In this document: positions 11,043 to 23,000 of the stretch, piece by piece
How the letters are laid out: every line of letters begins with the position of its first letter
How positions within the stretch are numbered: position 1 is the first letter of the stretch
Assembly (NCBI GenBank): GCA_018806985.1
Contig: JADANN010000174.1
Location: forward strand, 3,438,501-3,502,500
Reading direction: 5' to 3'
Length of the DNA: 64,000 nt
From: Angiostrongylus vasorum
Lineage: Eukaryota; Nematoda; Chromadorea; Rhabditida; Metastrongylidae
Notes under the pieces: model-generated
Told to the model about the DNA's origin: nothing
The model's database searches: none
Seen by the model: the letters and a program-made list of their open reading frames with translations, nothing else
Made by a program: the position numbers and the translations under genes

Positions 11043-14000
11043 ATGGGACAAAGAGCCGCCAAGCACAACATGCAGGTCAGTTTTTATGTAACGCGAATGC
11101 AAGACATTTCTTTTTCGGTGATGTACTTAAAAACATAAGAAACAAAAACTTGAGGATGTCGGTTGTTTACTAACAGTGTTGATACATTGTCATTTTGTCC
11201 TTTCTCTCAAAACTTCAATTCGACAAAAATCTCTTACTCGGACATATTGGAATACTCATATGTTCGCCGTTTTAATAAAATTTTCTTGTTGAAGCAATTT
11301 TTGTAAGTGTACTAAGTACATAGGGATGCGTGTGGCGCAGTGGTCGGAGGCGCCCTGCAACACACCCGTGGAATCGATCCCTGCGCCCATGGCCCACGAA
11401 GACTTCCATCCCTCCAGGGTCGGAAAATTGGTTCCAGACTTGTCTGGGAGGATAGCAACACTGGCTCAATACATCGGTAGGCCACCACGAGTCATTGTAA
11501 AGGCCAGATATGCATTCAATCACCTCAGAACGATGCTTAATGAAGTCGAATGCATGGCGCATCCGTCAGAGATTGATCAACGCCAAGAGCTTTATCTTTA
11601 TCCTTTATTTTACTAAATACACAAGCAAACGCGTGAACCGACAGAATTTTTAAGGGATCACCCTTATTTATGCGCAACACATAACTGAAAAATACAAATG
11701 AAATACAATGAATGCTGTGAAACGCAAGAGAATAGATTGGTCACTGTAAGACTGCTGTCTCAGGGCCGATGTGTATTGTTAGAGTTTTCATGTACTGAAC
11801 CGTCGTGGGAGAACGAAACGTTTCATGGAGTTCATTCGTTAAGGCGGGCGTACGGCTTTATCACCAACGGCATCATGCACAGGCGATTCACAAATGGCGG
11901 CAGGCCCTGCATCGGTTGACGTGAGTCCATTTTTTCTTCGTTCACCTTATGTAAGTGATGGCAAAAAGTCAACCTATGTGTGAGGTTTTTACTGATAGTG
12001 ATGATGCGCACTGATGGGTGGTCGTATGAATTGGCGCCATTCCGTCGTGAAGGGGTCGATATTTCGGGTTCTTCTTCTAATAGCTTCTCGCAAATGCATG
12101 AATCCACGACGAATTTTCCAATATTCATGACTAGCAGAAGAATTGTTCAAGGAAACCTCCTTCTTGAAGGGTTTTCGCTAGAAAACTCTTCAATGTTTTT
12201 TTAAATAGAAAACAGTGAACGGAAATTTTTTCAATGCCCTCGGAGCAGCTTTTCTCTCTCCCTCTCTCTCTCCTTATTACATACAACTCATATAATAATC
12301 GGCCTTTTGATCTGACAATTAGATGAATTTAGGAGGAATGATAAAGAACAAACCTATCGATCAAGACCATAATTGTTCCAATCGTTCATGAGTTTTTGAG
12401 AAGTATTTAGTGTTTGAAGTAACTCCCTTGGCTCTGTGTCTAGAAAACATTTGTGTAGTTTAAATAGAACCTATCTTGTCGACAACGATGTTTATTTTTC
12501 TTACATCTTCATATGATTTTTTCCTCTTAATGTAGCAGCACGTGGCGCAATGGTTGTGACGCCGGCCCAAAGCAAGCACGGTGGTGATCCGCCCGCCTCG
12601 AGCTCACCAACCTATCATCCCTCCGGGTTTAGGAAATTAGTGCCGGACTTATTAGGGGAAAAGTCAGCTTTCTGCAATGCAAGTGGTAACGCTCTAGGGG
12701 CTACTATCCCAGGACTGCAGGAAGAATTGAATCGACCAGCATTCAACGATATACGTAACGAAGATTAAAAATCCGGAAGTAGCAGTCGAAGCTATAAGCA
12801 AAAAACTGGAGGACCTTCCTTTATGATGAATGCGAGAAAACGAATTGAATACAAAAGTGCTGGGGTCTATATGGTAGATGTGAAAGACGGGCCGTGTAGA
12901 ATAAAAATAAAAACTAAGATTCCTCTTAATGTTCATTGTACTTATTTGGATAACTGTGTCCCAGGTCTTCACCACCACAGGCAATCGCTGACCTTTGTGA
13001 ATCAGACAGAGATTTGCCACCGTACGACTATCATACCAGGACGATGGTGGATCCTGGTACTGGTTTACTCTTAGCTGGGCTTCCTGATGGTAACACCGGA
13101 CTCCATCTCAGCTTAGGAGACCCTGACGGGGGGTGGAATCCCCCCGCTGTACACCGCAGTCCAACACACAGAACCACCTCCTAGCCAGGATGAGGCGGTA
13201 AACTGTTGGGTGGAATGTTCATTGTAACTTTCAATTCAGCAGTACAGACAAAAAACGTTATTTCAAGAAAATTTCAACACTATTTCAGCACAAGTCTTTT
13301 TCTTGTTGTGTTTCAGCTCAGATGAGATCTCTTCAAATTCTCTTTCGATTTTTTTCTAATCTTTTTGGCATCGGTTAACTACATTTCTTACTGCTTTCAT
13401 GTTCTTCGGACGATTCACTTCAATTCAGTATCCACATCTAAGTACTCGTTGAATAATGTCGGCATATCATCTTCTTACAAATATCGTATTTAAATCGTCT
13501 GTTGTCGATATGAACTCAAGTATGCAGAAGCTCTCTCATTACACTTCCAACGCTGTTGAATGGTCCCAATTCACCCTTGTTTCCCGGCTCATCCTTATGT
13601 GAATCATGCACTGAATCATGCAAACGCCAGCAGAGTCCCCAACGGTCTCCACTGAGTCCAGAAAAGTGAGTCATGAGAGTTTAAGGGTGTTGGACATGGA
13701 GTTGCTTCTGTAGCGTTCTGATGAGCCATTGACATCTCTAGTACGGCTTCATCACGTAGTTTATTCCCTAACCTTTGACAAACTGACTTTTACCGAAGTA
13801 CCGATCCTTGTTCGTTTACGGGTTCAATCAGTTGCCGCCCAAATTTCTGCATCTCCTCTCGGTTGTTTCTGCTACAACTCTTCGTCCTTTCTTAAACCGT
13901 TTGCATACTTATCTGCTTTTCTCGAAAGTGTTCTCTGTCAGTGTCTTTATAACCTCAATGGCGTTATTATATTTTTTGTATGTTTTTTCAAAAATTTTCT

Positions 14001-17000
14001 TCAAAGCATCATTATGACGATTCTTCGATTTATCAACAAGATAACGATGTTAATGTTGAGCCGCTTCTGCTGCCAGCTACATATGTCTTTGTCAATTTGA
14101 TGGACAACATAGCTCATGTGTTGAGTAGGAGGAATTGAGCGGCGTATGGAACTTAAAAGTGCATCGAAAATGCAGAGAAAAAAACAAAGGATACTCGAAT
14201 TTGTTCTCTCATCTTCGAGTACAATATTGTTCCACTTCATAACTCATGTCTCGAAAAAATGGCCACAATACAAGCATGAGTAAACATCCACGAGCTTCGT
14301 TTACGACCGAAGATCAGCGACGTTGTCACATCCACCGAGATGTTGAAAATCTTGTGGACACGTGATACTTCTTAACGGCAGTCAGTGGACAATAGCCGTT
14401 GACGACTGCATTCCACGGATGTCAAGCGCTTAGCAATAAGACTAACGATCCATTGGTCAGATTTCATTATGAAGATCTTGAAGAAAAGTATGCTGTGTCT
14501 AGATGAGGTGTCACTGATTTACGCTATAGAGAAGAATAGGATTTTACTGAAGTTTGTTCGAGTTGCTTAACGATCATTTGGAAAGACGGTCGTATAGTCT
14601 GCAATGCTTTAGAGGAATAAACGAGTTAGAAGATCTAAAAGGCTGTTAAATTTTTTTATTTACTGCCTACTACAATTCTTCACGGCAGGGTGTTATGTGA
14701 AATACAACCATAATGATGCTGAGACACCTGTGGTCTGCAGTTTTGCAAATATCTCAGCAATATCGAGGTTGTTCACTATATTGTTGCAATAATGAGTGAT
14801 AGAAGCTATTCTTTAGTTATTAGCGAGAAATCTTCCATTTGCAGTTCCAAGTCAGAGAAAAGTGAAAGAAAAACGAGATCAATGTTCGATGTTGCAGAAA
14901 TGCCGAGGACCGTTTCATCACTCTGGGCTACCTGGCGCAGGCGTTCTGCGACAGCGGCGAGTTCGAAGCGATGCTACACTACGCACTGCAGCAGATGGAA
15001 CTCGCCAACGAACGGCACGACGAGTACATGAAGAGCGAGGCATTTCTGAACCTGGCCAAAGCCTACGAACGGCTCGCCGATTACAGTAAGGTTGGTGTTC
15101 TAGGTATTCCTGGAAGTAATCCGCATAGACATTCCATTGTTGGATAATGTAAAATGTCTTATTTGTTTTTCAAATGAAAAAAATCATAAATATTTTTCAA
15201 ACTCTTGCTTGGCCATTCAACTGTATCGCATGTAGCGCAGTGGGTAGACGATTTGTTTTACTTTGATGCCGTGCCCCGAGGTAACCTAGCCTCATATACT
15301 CGTAGTGTGGAGATGCTGCTGTCAGACTTGTCTGGGAGGATAAAACTACTGAATTAATAATTACATTGATAGGCCGCGCATATTCAAGGGATTGGCCAAC
15401 GTCAAGCCTCTTTTTTCTTCTCATCATTTACCTACCACTTTTGCAACACCCAAAGTCGCTACTATAAGAACGTGGAACTGTTATTGATATGATTCCCGTA
15501 ATATTTTTTTTATTTTTTTATAACCCGCCTTCACGTCTACTGTTCCAATCCCAACACTTCTCGCATTCGATTCGTTTGCTCAGATCCATTGTTCACGAAG
15601 ATCTTCCAAGTTTTACGTGTGGCTTCGGTTGATGCTTGAGGATTTCCATTTCATCTTGAATGTCGTAGAATGCTGGTCGAGCAATTCTCCGTGGGGTCCT
15701 GAGATAGCCGGGCTGGAGCGCTCTCAGATGGATTGCAGAGAGTGATTTTTCCTCATGACAAGTCCGGCACCAATTTCCCGACTCCGGAAGGATGAGAAGC
15801 TTGGTTGGCCCGGAGCGGAATCGAACTAGCACCATGCTTGTGATTACGAACATCACCACCACTGTGCTACCAGCGTCCTGGTTCCCGTTGATAAGCTTTT
15901 ACAAAACCAAAAGTGTTGTGCCCAAGTTGTCGTTAACGGTTAGATTTGTAGTAACAAAGCTGTTTGGTAAGGAGATGTTGGAGTTATCGAGATGTCTCAA
16001 ATTCAGGCGTTATGAACTCGGAAGCGGACACTGACACTTTCATCTCGCTTCAAGCATTAAATCATTTTTAACTGAAATTCGCAGCATAAAAAGAAGCTTA
16101 CAATAATGCTTCATTAGCAGTTTTAAGAGAACGATTGTTTTAGAAATGTAAAAACTGGAAATCACAGCGCTGCTTAAGATTGGATATGATGGCTAGAGAA
16201 GCTTGTAGAAGTTACAGTGCGGAAAAAAAATCTCTCCAGAAATTAAGAAATGCATGCATTTTTCAGGCTCTGAGTTATGGTAAAGCTAGCCTTCAACATC
16301 CTAGTATGGATCCTCGTACTCCGGGATATGCTCACCTAGGTGAATTCTTTTTGCTGTGCCTTTTATGAATTGATAAAAGTAACTTTGTCTTTTGAGTAGT
16401 TCACGTCCACTCGGTCGAGTTTCTCGTAAATGAAATGAATACCACAGTGAGAGGATTTCAGCGATCGCATGCGCCTATCTGGGTTTCGGTCAGTTCCAGA
16501 ACTGCTTGGAGGCATTCGAACAGGCTATGAATGTGGCCAACGAGACGTCCGACAAGCTGCTTGAGCTACAAATCTGCGTGGGTCTCGGTTCGCTCTTCAC
16601 TCTCTTGAGGTAAACAAGCCAGTGTTCTTGAACGCCTTAATCCTATGGCCTAAGCGAGAAACCAATTCAGGGGATTTGTCGAAGGCGTTGATTTTCCTGC
16701 GAAACGCGATGGCTATCGTGCAATCGGTGACCGTCGACGATGTGCACGCAAAATATCGGTAATATTTTGGGTTCAGTCCGGAACTGAATAATCAAGAGCT
16801 AATGCTCACTAAGGAAAAATCATCATTGGTGAATTCGGTTGCCGGTGTTTTGTTTTGATGTTTTTAACATTGTGAATTAATTATTGGTTATTGTGGCTTG
16901 TGAATTCATTAAAGTCGTAGTCGATCACTATATATTTTTAGATGGATCCTTATTTTTTATGTATTAATGCCCTAAATGAAAGGCTCTTTCTAAAAACTTC

Positions 17001-20000
17001 CCAAAGAAATTTTTAACGCACTAAGGACTACCATCTATTGCAGGGATTGTCTGAAACTAAGCACAACTTTGGCCGCCATGCATTGACCTCAACGCATAAC
17101 CCCCACTGTCCCTCAAAAAGTGATAACGTAGTTTCTGTGCCTCTTCGCGCCACATTTCGACTTCTCCGTGTCCTTTTTCTTTTTTTGCGTCACTTTTTGT
17201 ATTCTACATATTACCTACGTTCTTTCTATCTTTCCATGTTCTTCTGAGTATTTTAACTTCCGTTGGTGATGAAAAATTTCCCCTCGTCCACCCACCCGAC
17301 TGTGATGTTGTAATGCTTTGGATTTCACAATATAAAGGCACAGTGATGAGGGTGCACTGTGTGCCTGCGTCGGACCATCTCAGTACTCTTTCACCATCGA
17401 CAGACTGTCTCTGTGCTAGGCGACGTCACCTCATTACAGGGATAAACAAACTCGAACAAAAGTAGTTTCTTTGTAAATTATTAAGTGTGGAATGCAGCTT
17501 TTTTCATACTACGCCTAGTGTAATATCTTTGGTGAGAGAGATATTGAATGAAATCAAAAACTACGTTAAGAAAACTGTGTATGGCAAAATAAATGCCGAA
17601 AGGAAAGCACATTAAAAACCAACGTATACTGTCCAATGTGTATCCGACTTGTGCATTGAAACAAATGCATGCAGTTGCAAATATGCCACTGAAGGAGTAT
17701 AAATATTCGATCCCATAGCACGCGATAGCATCTTATCAGTGTTATTCAAGGGAAGGCAAGTTGTAGAGGAATAAGAAGTAATTTATCAAAGAAATTAATC
17801 TGGTAAGGAATATACGATGAAAACCGAAATTTTATAGATACTGATAGTGTAGGAGGGTCATCGGACCCTTAACAGTTAATCATTTAGATGCACGATACTG
17901 TATCACTTATCAGTGGCACTGCGAATGCGTGGATCGCTGGTGGAGGCGAAAGAAGCGTGCGACGTGAGTCGAATCCGTCTCTGGTGCTGTCGCTTATTCA
18001 GCGCTGCTGAAACTTTCAGGAGGCCTTACAACTCGCATCCGAGACTGGTAATCGAGCGCTACATGCTAGGTGTATGTGCAGTCTAGCCGATATTTTTCGT
18101 GAACTGGGAGAATCTGAAGCTAAAGAAACGCTGACGGTGAGCTTCATTCCAATCTGGGAGTGTTTCTATTTCGATTGTTCCAGTTTTTTTTACGTTTTAT
18201 ATTTCTGGAGAATGAAATTGACTGGAATATGCGCAATATCAGTACTAAATAAGAAGTTCGAAGGTTTTAAATCAATTCATCCTTGTAATCTTTATTCACT
18301 TTTTCATTTTCTCGTACTTTGGTTTTAATGTTGCCTGTTCAGCTGCAGAATTTCGTTACTTAGCAGTTAGTTTAGAGGTAATAGTTCTATGCAACCTAAA
18401 CAGAGTTTCATCCTTAGATTGAATGGATAAACTAAACAAAGATGAGTAGCAAGAACTAGCTGAGCAACAGGCGGAAAGAAGGACTCGCATGGTGCGGTGG
18501 TGAACGCGTTGGCTGAAAGTGTAATAGCGCGTTCGTTCCCCACCGCAGACATCTGCAGTCCGGAGTTTTGCAAATATCTCAGCATCCACAAGATTGCTGA
18601 GATATTTGCAAAACTCCGGGCCGCAGGGTGTTTGCGGTGGGGGAACGAACGCGCTATTGTCCCTTTCAGGGGAGTTACGCGTTCACCACCACACCATGCG
18701 GGTCCTCCGTTTCGCCTGTCTCTCAGCTAGTAAAAAATAAAAAAGTAAAATATTATCTCAGCACCATTGAGTTGCAAGTGTTGTATAAGACAGTGTAAGA
18801 CAATCAAGCAAATATCTTATTATAAATCTATGTTACATGAGCATAATTAAACCCAAGTTTGTCATAAGCATCATAAGCAAATAGTCGGAGTTTAAAATAA
18901 AAAAAATTCGCTTGTGTTTATAAATGTTTACCAGGTTCCAGTACATGAGCTCTATTCAGAAGTCCTGGGCTCGGTATGAGGAAGCGTACAGGGTCTTACG
19001 AGCGTCTCAAGATCGAATGGGAGAAGTGCTAGTATTAGCCAGTATGGCGAAGAGCGCCTCCGAGAGCCGGTCACACTACACAGGCCAGTGCAGTGCCAGG
19101 CTATACAGCTTAACAAGAAATGCCTCGACATCGCCAGAACTCTTGGATGCAAGGTACTTCGTGCTAAACTGGTATAGCCAATGTCGTTAAGATGATCCCA
19201 GAATGCACAGTCATCGTGTAATCCATAGAGAATGCACGTTTTCCTGCGACGTGCAATTCAGGGCTTTTTGTAGTTCCTATAGAATAAGCTTCAATAATCG
19301 GTATTTAAACGTTTCTATATTGATATAACGACGATGAAAATATGGCGAGGGCAACAATGAACAGCATATCTGTGAGCAATACATCGACAAATTGATGATA
19401 CAAGACGACGAGTGGGTGCAGTTAAGGTTGAGCTAGTCTATGTTAGCCAAGAAATGAATCAGCGGTAAAAATCGTGACGTCAGAAGGCAAACATACCTGC
19501 AGTGAATGTGCCACTTTCCTAGGAAGTGTTTTTACAGGTGTGCAATTTCTGCCATATAAGGATATCAAAAACACATCCCAGCCACATGCCCGGCAAGCAG
19601 ATGAACCATATGTTTGAACCCACATAGCGCTAAGAATTTGACTTTGTAGAGCAGTATGGAAATTGCAGAGAAATTCTAGGATAGAGTGAATATATTCCAC
19701 GAGGTGCAGAGCAGTTTCCACAGTAATGACTTCTTGATACCTTTTTTTCTCTGGGAGGATTGCAGCACTGGCTCGATACATCTGTAGGCCACCGCGAGTC
19801 ATTGTAAAGGCCAGATATGCATTTAATCACCTCCGACGATGCTTGATGAAGTCGAATGCATGGCGCATCTTTCAGGGGATTGATCAACGCCGAGAGCTTT
19901 ATCCTTCAGCCTTTATACCTTTTTTTTCTGAGAAGGTAAAGTGTGTGTGATTTGACTCTTTCTTTGAACAGCAAGTACGACATTGTCCCTTTCTCCATTA

Positions 20001-23000
20001 TACACAAAAAACGTTGACGTTTCTGAGGATTTCGCTTTCTTCAGAGCCTGGGCAGAATGAGTTGGACGTATTTTAATCAGCCAAACACCTCCATAACCTA
20101 GCTGTTGTAATCTTGATCTGTTTGTAATATGCAGGCCATTCACAAGCATTATCGAACTAATATGGCGTTTATATTTCTTTGCATTTCTATTACCGGGGCG
20201 TTTATATTTCTTTATATTTATGTTGCTTGGCTTCTCTTATTGTGCGGGCTCCGGCGTTTATTTCATTTGGTCCACTTTATCACAGTGGTAATCCAGAAAA
20301 GCTTTCAAATTTTTGCATGATACCTGGAATGATACCTGGTACTCTATTTTCTTCATTAATGTCGCTGAGGATTGCTCGAAGCATCTGGAACCGTGAGATA
20401 GCTTTTAATAGTGCGTTCTCTGGTCTTCACCACAACTACCCGCTTGCGTTTATAGACCGGGAGGAAGATGGCCATATGCAAGTCTTTTATCAAATAACCG
20501 ATCGTGAACAAATGCGAGGGTTGATTAATCTGGGGGAGGGTCGATAATACTGCGTGGCATGTCTAAGTACAGCTCTCCCAGCGTTTCTGGATGACACATT
20601 GAGAGCTAGCAACTTGAACGACAAACTGGGACGTAACAGAACAAGCAACACTGTCGAATAGGATGAAATCTTTCCTGCGAGCTTTGCCTTTGAATGTTAA
20701 GGCTTTGATACCAATGAATGAGGCATCAATTCCTTCTTGTGCATATGCATCCAGTCCCTCAAAGCACACAACTGTTGATCGATTAACAGAAACGTGCAGC
20801 AAAAATGGCCCCATTTACCACAAATAAAAAATGAAAAAGAGCTTTTTCATTCAGCACGTGATGCTAAAATGTCATTCTCGCCTCGCTGAACTGTACGCCC
20901 AACTAAACGACGAAGATGGTGAAGAGGTTGCTCGAAGAGCAGCCAGTCAACTCACACAAGAAATGGAGCTGTTTTGTAACTTCTGCGGTCAAAGGTGGGT
21001 TGACGATTTGTTTGGAAATACCACTTGAAAATGTGATCATCTACTGTTAGCGTCGAGATGAAACGCTGCTTTGCAAAAGCTATCTCAAGAAGGCGCTTTT
21101 GACAACAGATTCAGTGCCTGTTTCTTCAAGGCAATGTCGAAAAGAACGAATGAGTCGTATTTCTAGAACTAAACGGCTTATCGTGAGATTAAAACCCTCA
21201 CAGACACCCACAAAGGCGCTTCCATTCACTCTTCTTTTGGCAAATAAGCCGGTTGTCCATCTTGGTTGGTTCATTACAGAGTCATCTCGGAATGATAAAA
21301 CTTTAGATCTTGCGTGTTTAGCTCCTCTAACGCATTATGCAAACAAAATTCAAATTTCCTTGCTCATAGGTTTTTTAATGAATGTTAAATGAATGGAGAA
21401 GAACTCATCGATTTCTTTCCCAAGCAGATAACCTCCTTGCAGGTACGGCATCAGGGACGAGAGTTTGCAAGCACTGCGATGTTCCCATGTTTTTCACGAA
21501 AGGTAAAATAGTACATTCAGCAAATGCACAATATTAAATACGGTTACTAAATAAGTCTGTCGTCCACACCGAAATAATTTAAGCAAGAAGTCCTCGTGCC
21601 GGTAAGCAAAGGGGTCATCCCGTCCCCAGATGGCGAATAGAGTGCTAAACGTTTGCCTGAAACGGTTGCATATTTCTCTTTGAACGGAGATGATTTGGAA
21701 GATTTACTCATAATTACCACGACCTGTCCTTCTTACTTTCCTACATCTAATGAGTGCACTGACTATATTGCTCTTCACGCAGTTTCCACCAAAAGCCTGA
21801 GTAACTAGACAACACCTTCAAAGGTGTCTGATGCTATACTCCGCAGAGTTACGACTCTTTTAATGTTGAGAATTTTTATGAACGACTTCTGATGCTCGTA
21901 TTTCACAGTTTATCTCCAGATGTCTTCACACATTCCTTCTCGAACGCGAAGATCAGACGTGCCCGAAGTGTCGTTGCCGTGCCATCGTTTCCGACAACAT
22001 CTCTATGAGAACGCCTAGCATTTGCTCGACCGCTGAGCCGCAGACGCCGAGCAGTACGTTTGCGGTGCTACCGACTCCCTTTCTTTGTGCAACGTCATCG
22101 TAGAACGATTTATTCATGCACATCTATTTTAATTCTTGAAAAGAAAAATCAAATCCAATCTGAACACAGCAACCAAGTAGCAGTAGAAAGTAGCGAACAT
22201 AAAAGTAGAGAAATAGTAGAATTGCTAAAAATAGTTTTAACCTTTTCACAAAAATCTTAAGCTCATAAAAGGGTTAAGATTTCGGCGTTGATCAATATTT
22301 GAAGGATGCGCCATGCATTCGACTTCATCGTTAGACCGATTGAATGTATTGAATACGGACTATACAATGACTTCCAGCGGTCTGCCGATGTATCATGTTA
22401 ATGCTGCTGTCCTCCCAAACAGGTCTGGTACTAAGTTGCTGAACCCAGTGCGATGAGAAACTTGGTGAGCCCCGAGCGCGTGGTCGAACAAACGAAAACA
22501 TTTGCATTGCAGACACCTCTATCCACTGCGCTACACGTACCCACAGAAATCTTAGATCAAATCAAGTTGCCTTCAGTTGTTCTGTCTTTATCATCGTTCT
22601 AATCTTCTGTGATTCCGCTAGTCGTAGGATCTTTCAAACAGGCACCAGTACATTCGCCACTTGGTCCTTTCGTTGGGTGAAGGTGTGCTGTGGGCTTTCC
22701 TTGTTTGTACTGGACAAAAAGCGTCACACATCTGCTAGCAGAGCCCTTTACTGTTTTTTTACGAGTAGGTAGTTAATCACAAGTGGCCGGTCGTGCTGTA
22801 ATATTCCATAATTTGCTCTTTGCTGAGGTTGGTCGAACTATCCCACTTGAGTGAACTTACTGAGATATGAACTCCTTTATCTCATATTTTGAAATACTTG
22901 AACATCCCTATCCTCAATGAAGCGTTAAACCATTAGTAGTGTTTTCTTCATACGAATTGCAAACTACGTAAGATTCTTAAAAGTTCTCCGAATTTGCGTG

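Noticed and set aside
11323..11400. tRNA gene suggested by the GTGGCGCAGTGGTC start.
   Set aside because: No cloverleaf can be closed, the B box is worn, and the same head recurs at many sites joined to one body: it is a SINE.
13540..13665. A frame ending at GTGAGT (13666) with the phase needed to enter rapsyn exon 14898.
   Set aside because: Its residues (Ser/Cys/Pro-rich) do not resemble a TPR, and its acceptor is weak, so it was not put in the gene model.
22054..22103. Rapsyn reading through to TAG 22101-22103 as the normal C-terminus.
   Set aside because: A strong GTACGT donor at 22054 joins in phase to three further open exons ending in a clean stop. Kept only as a possible alternative end.
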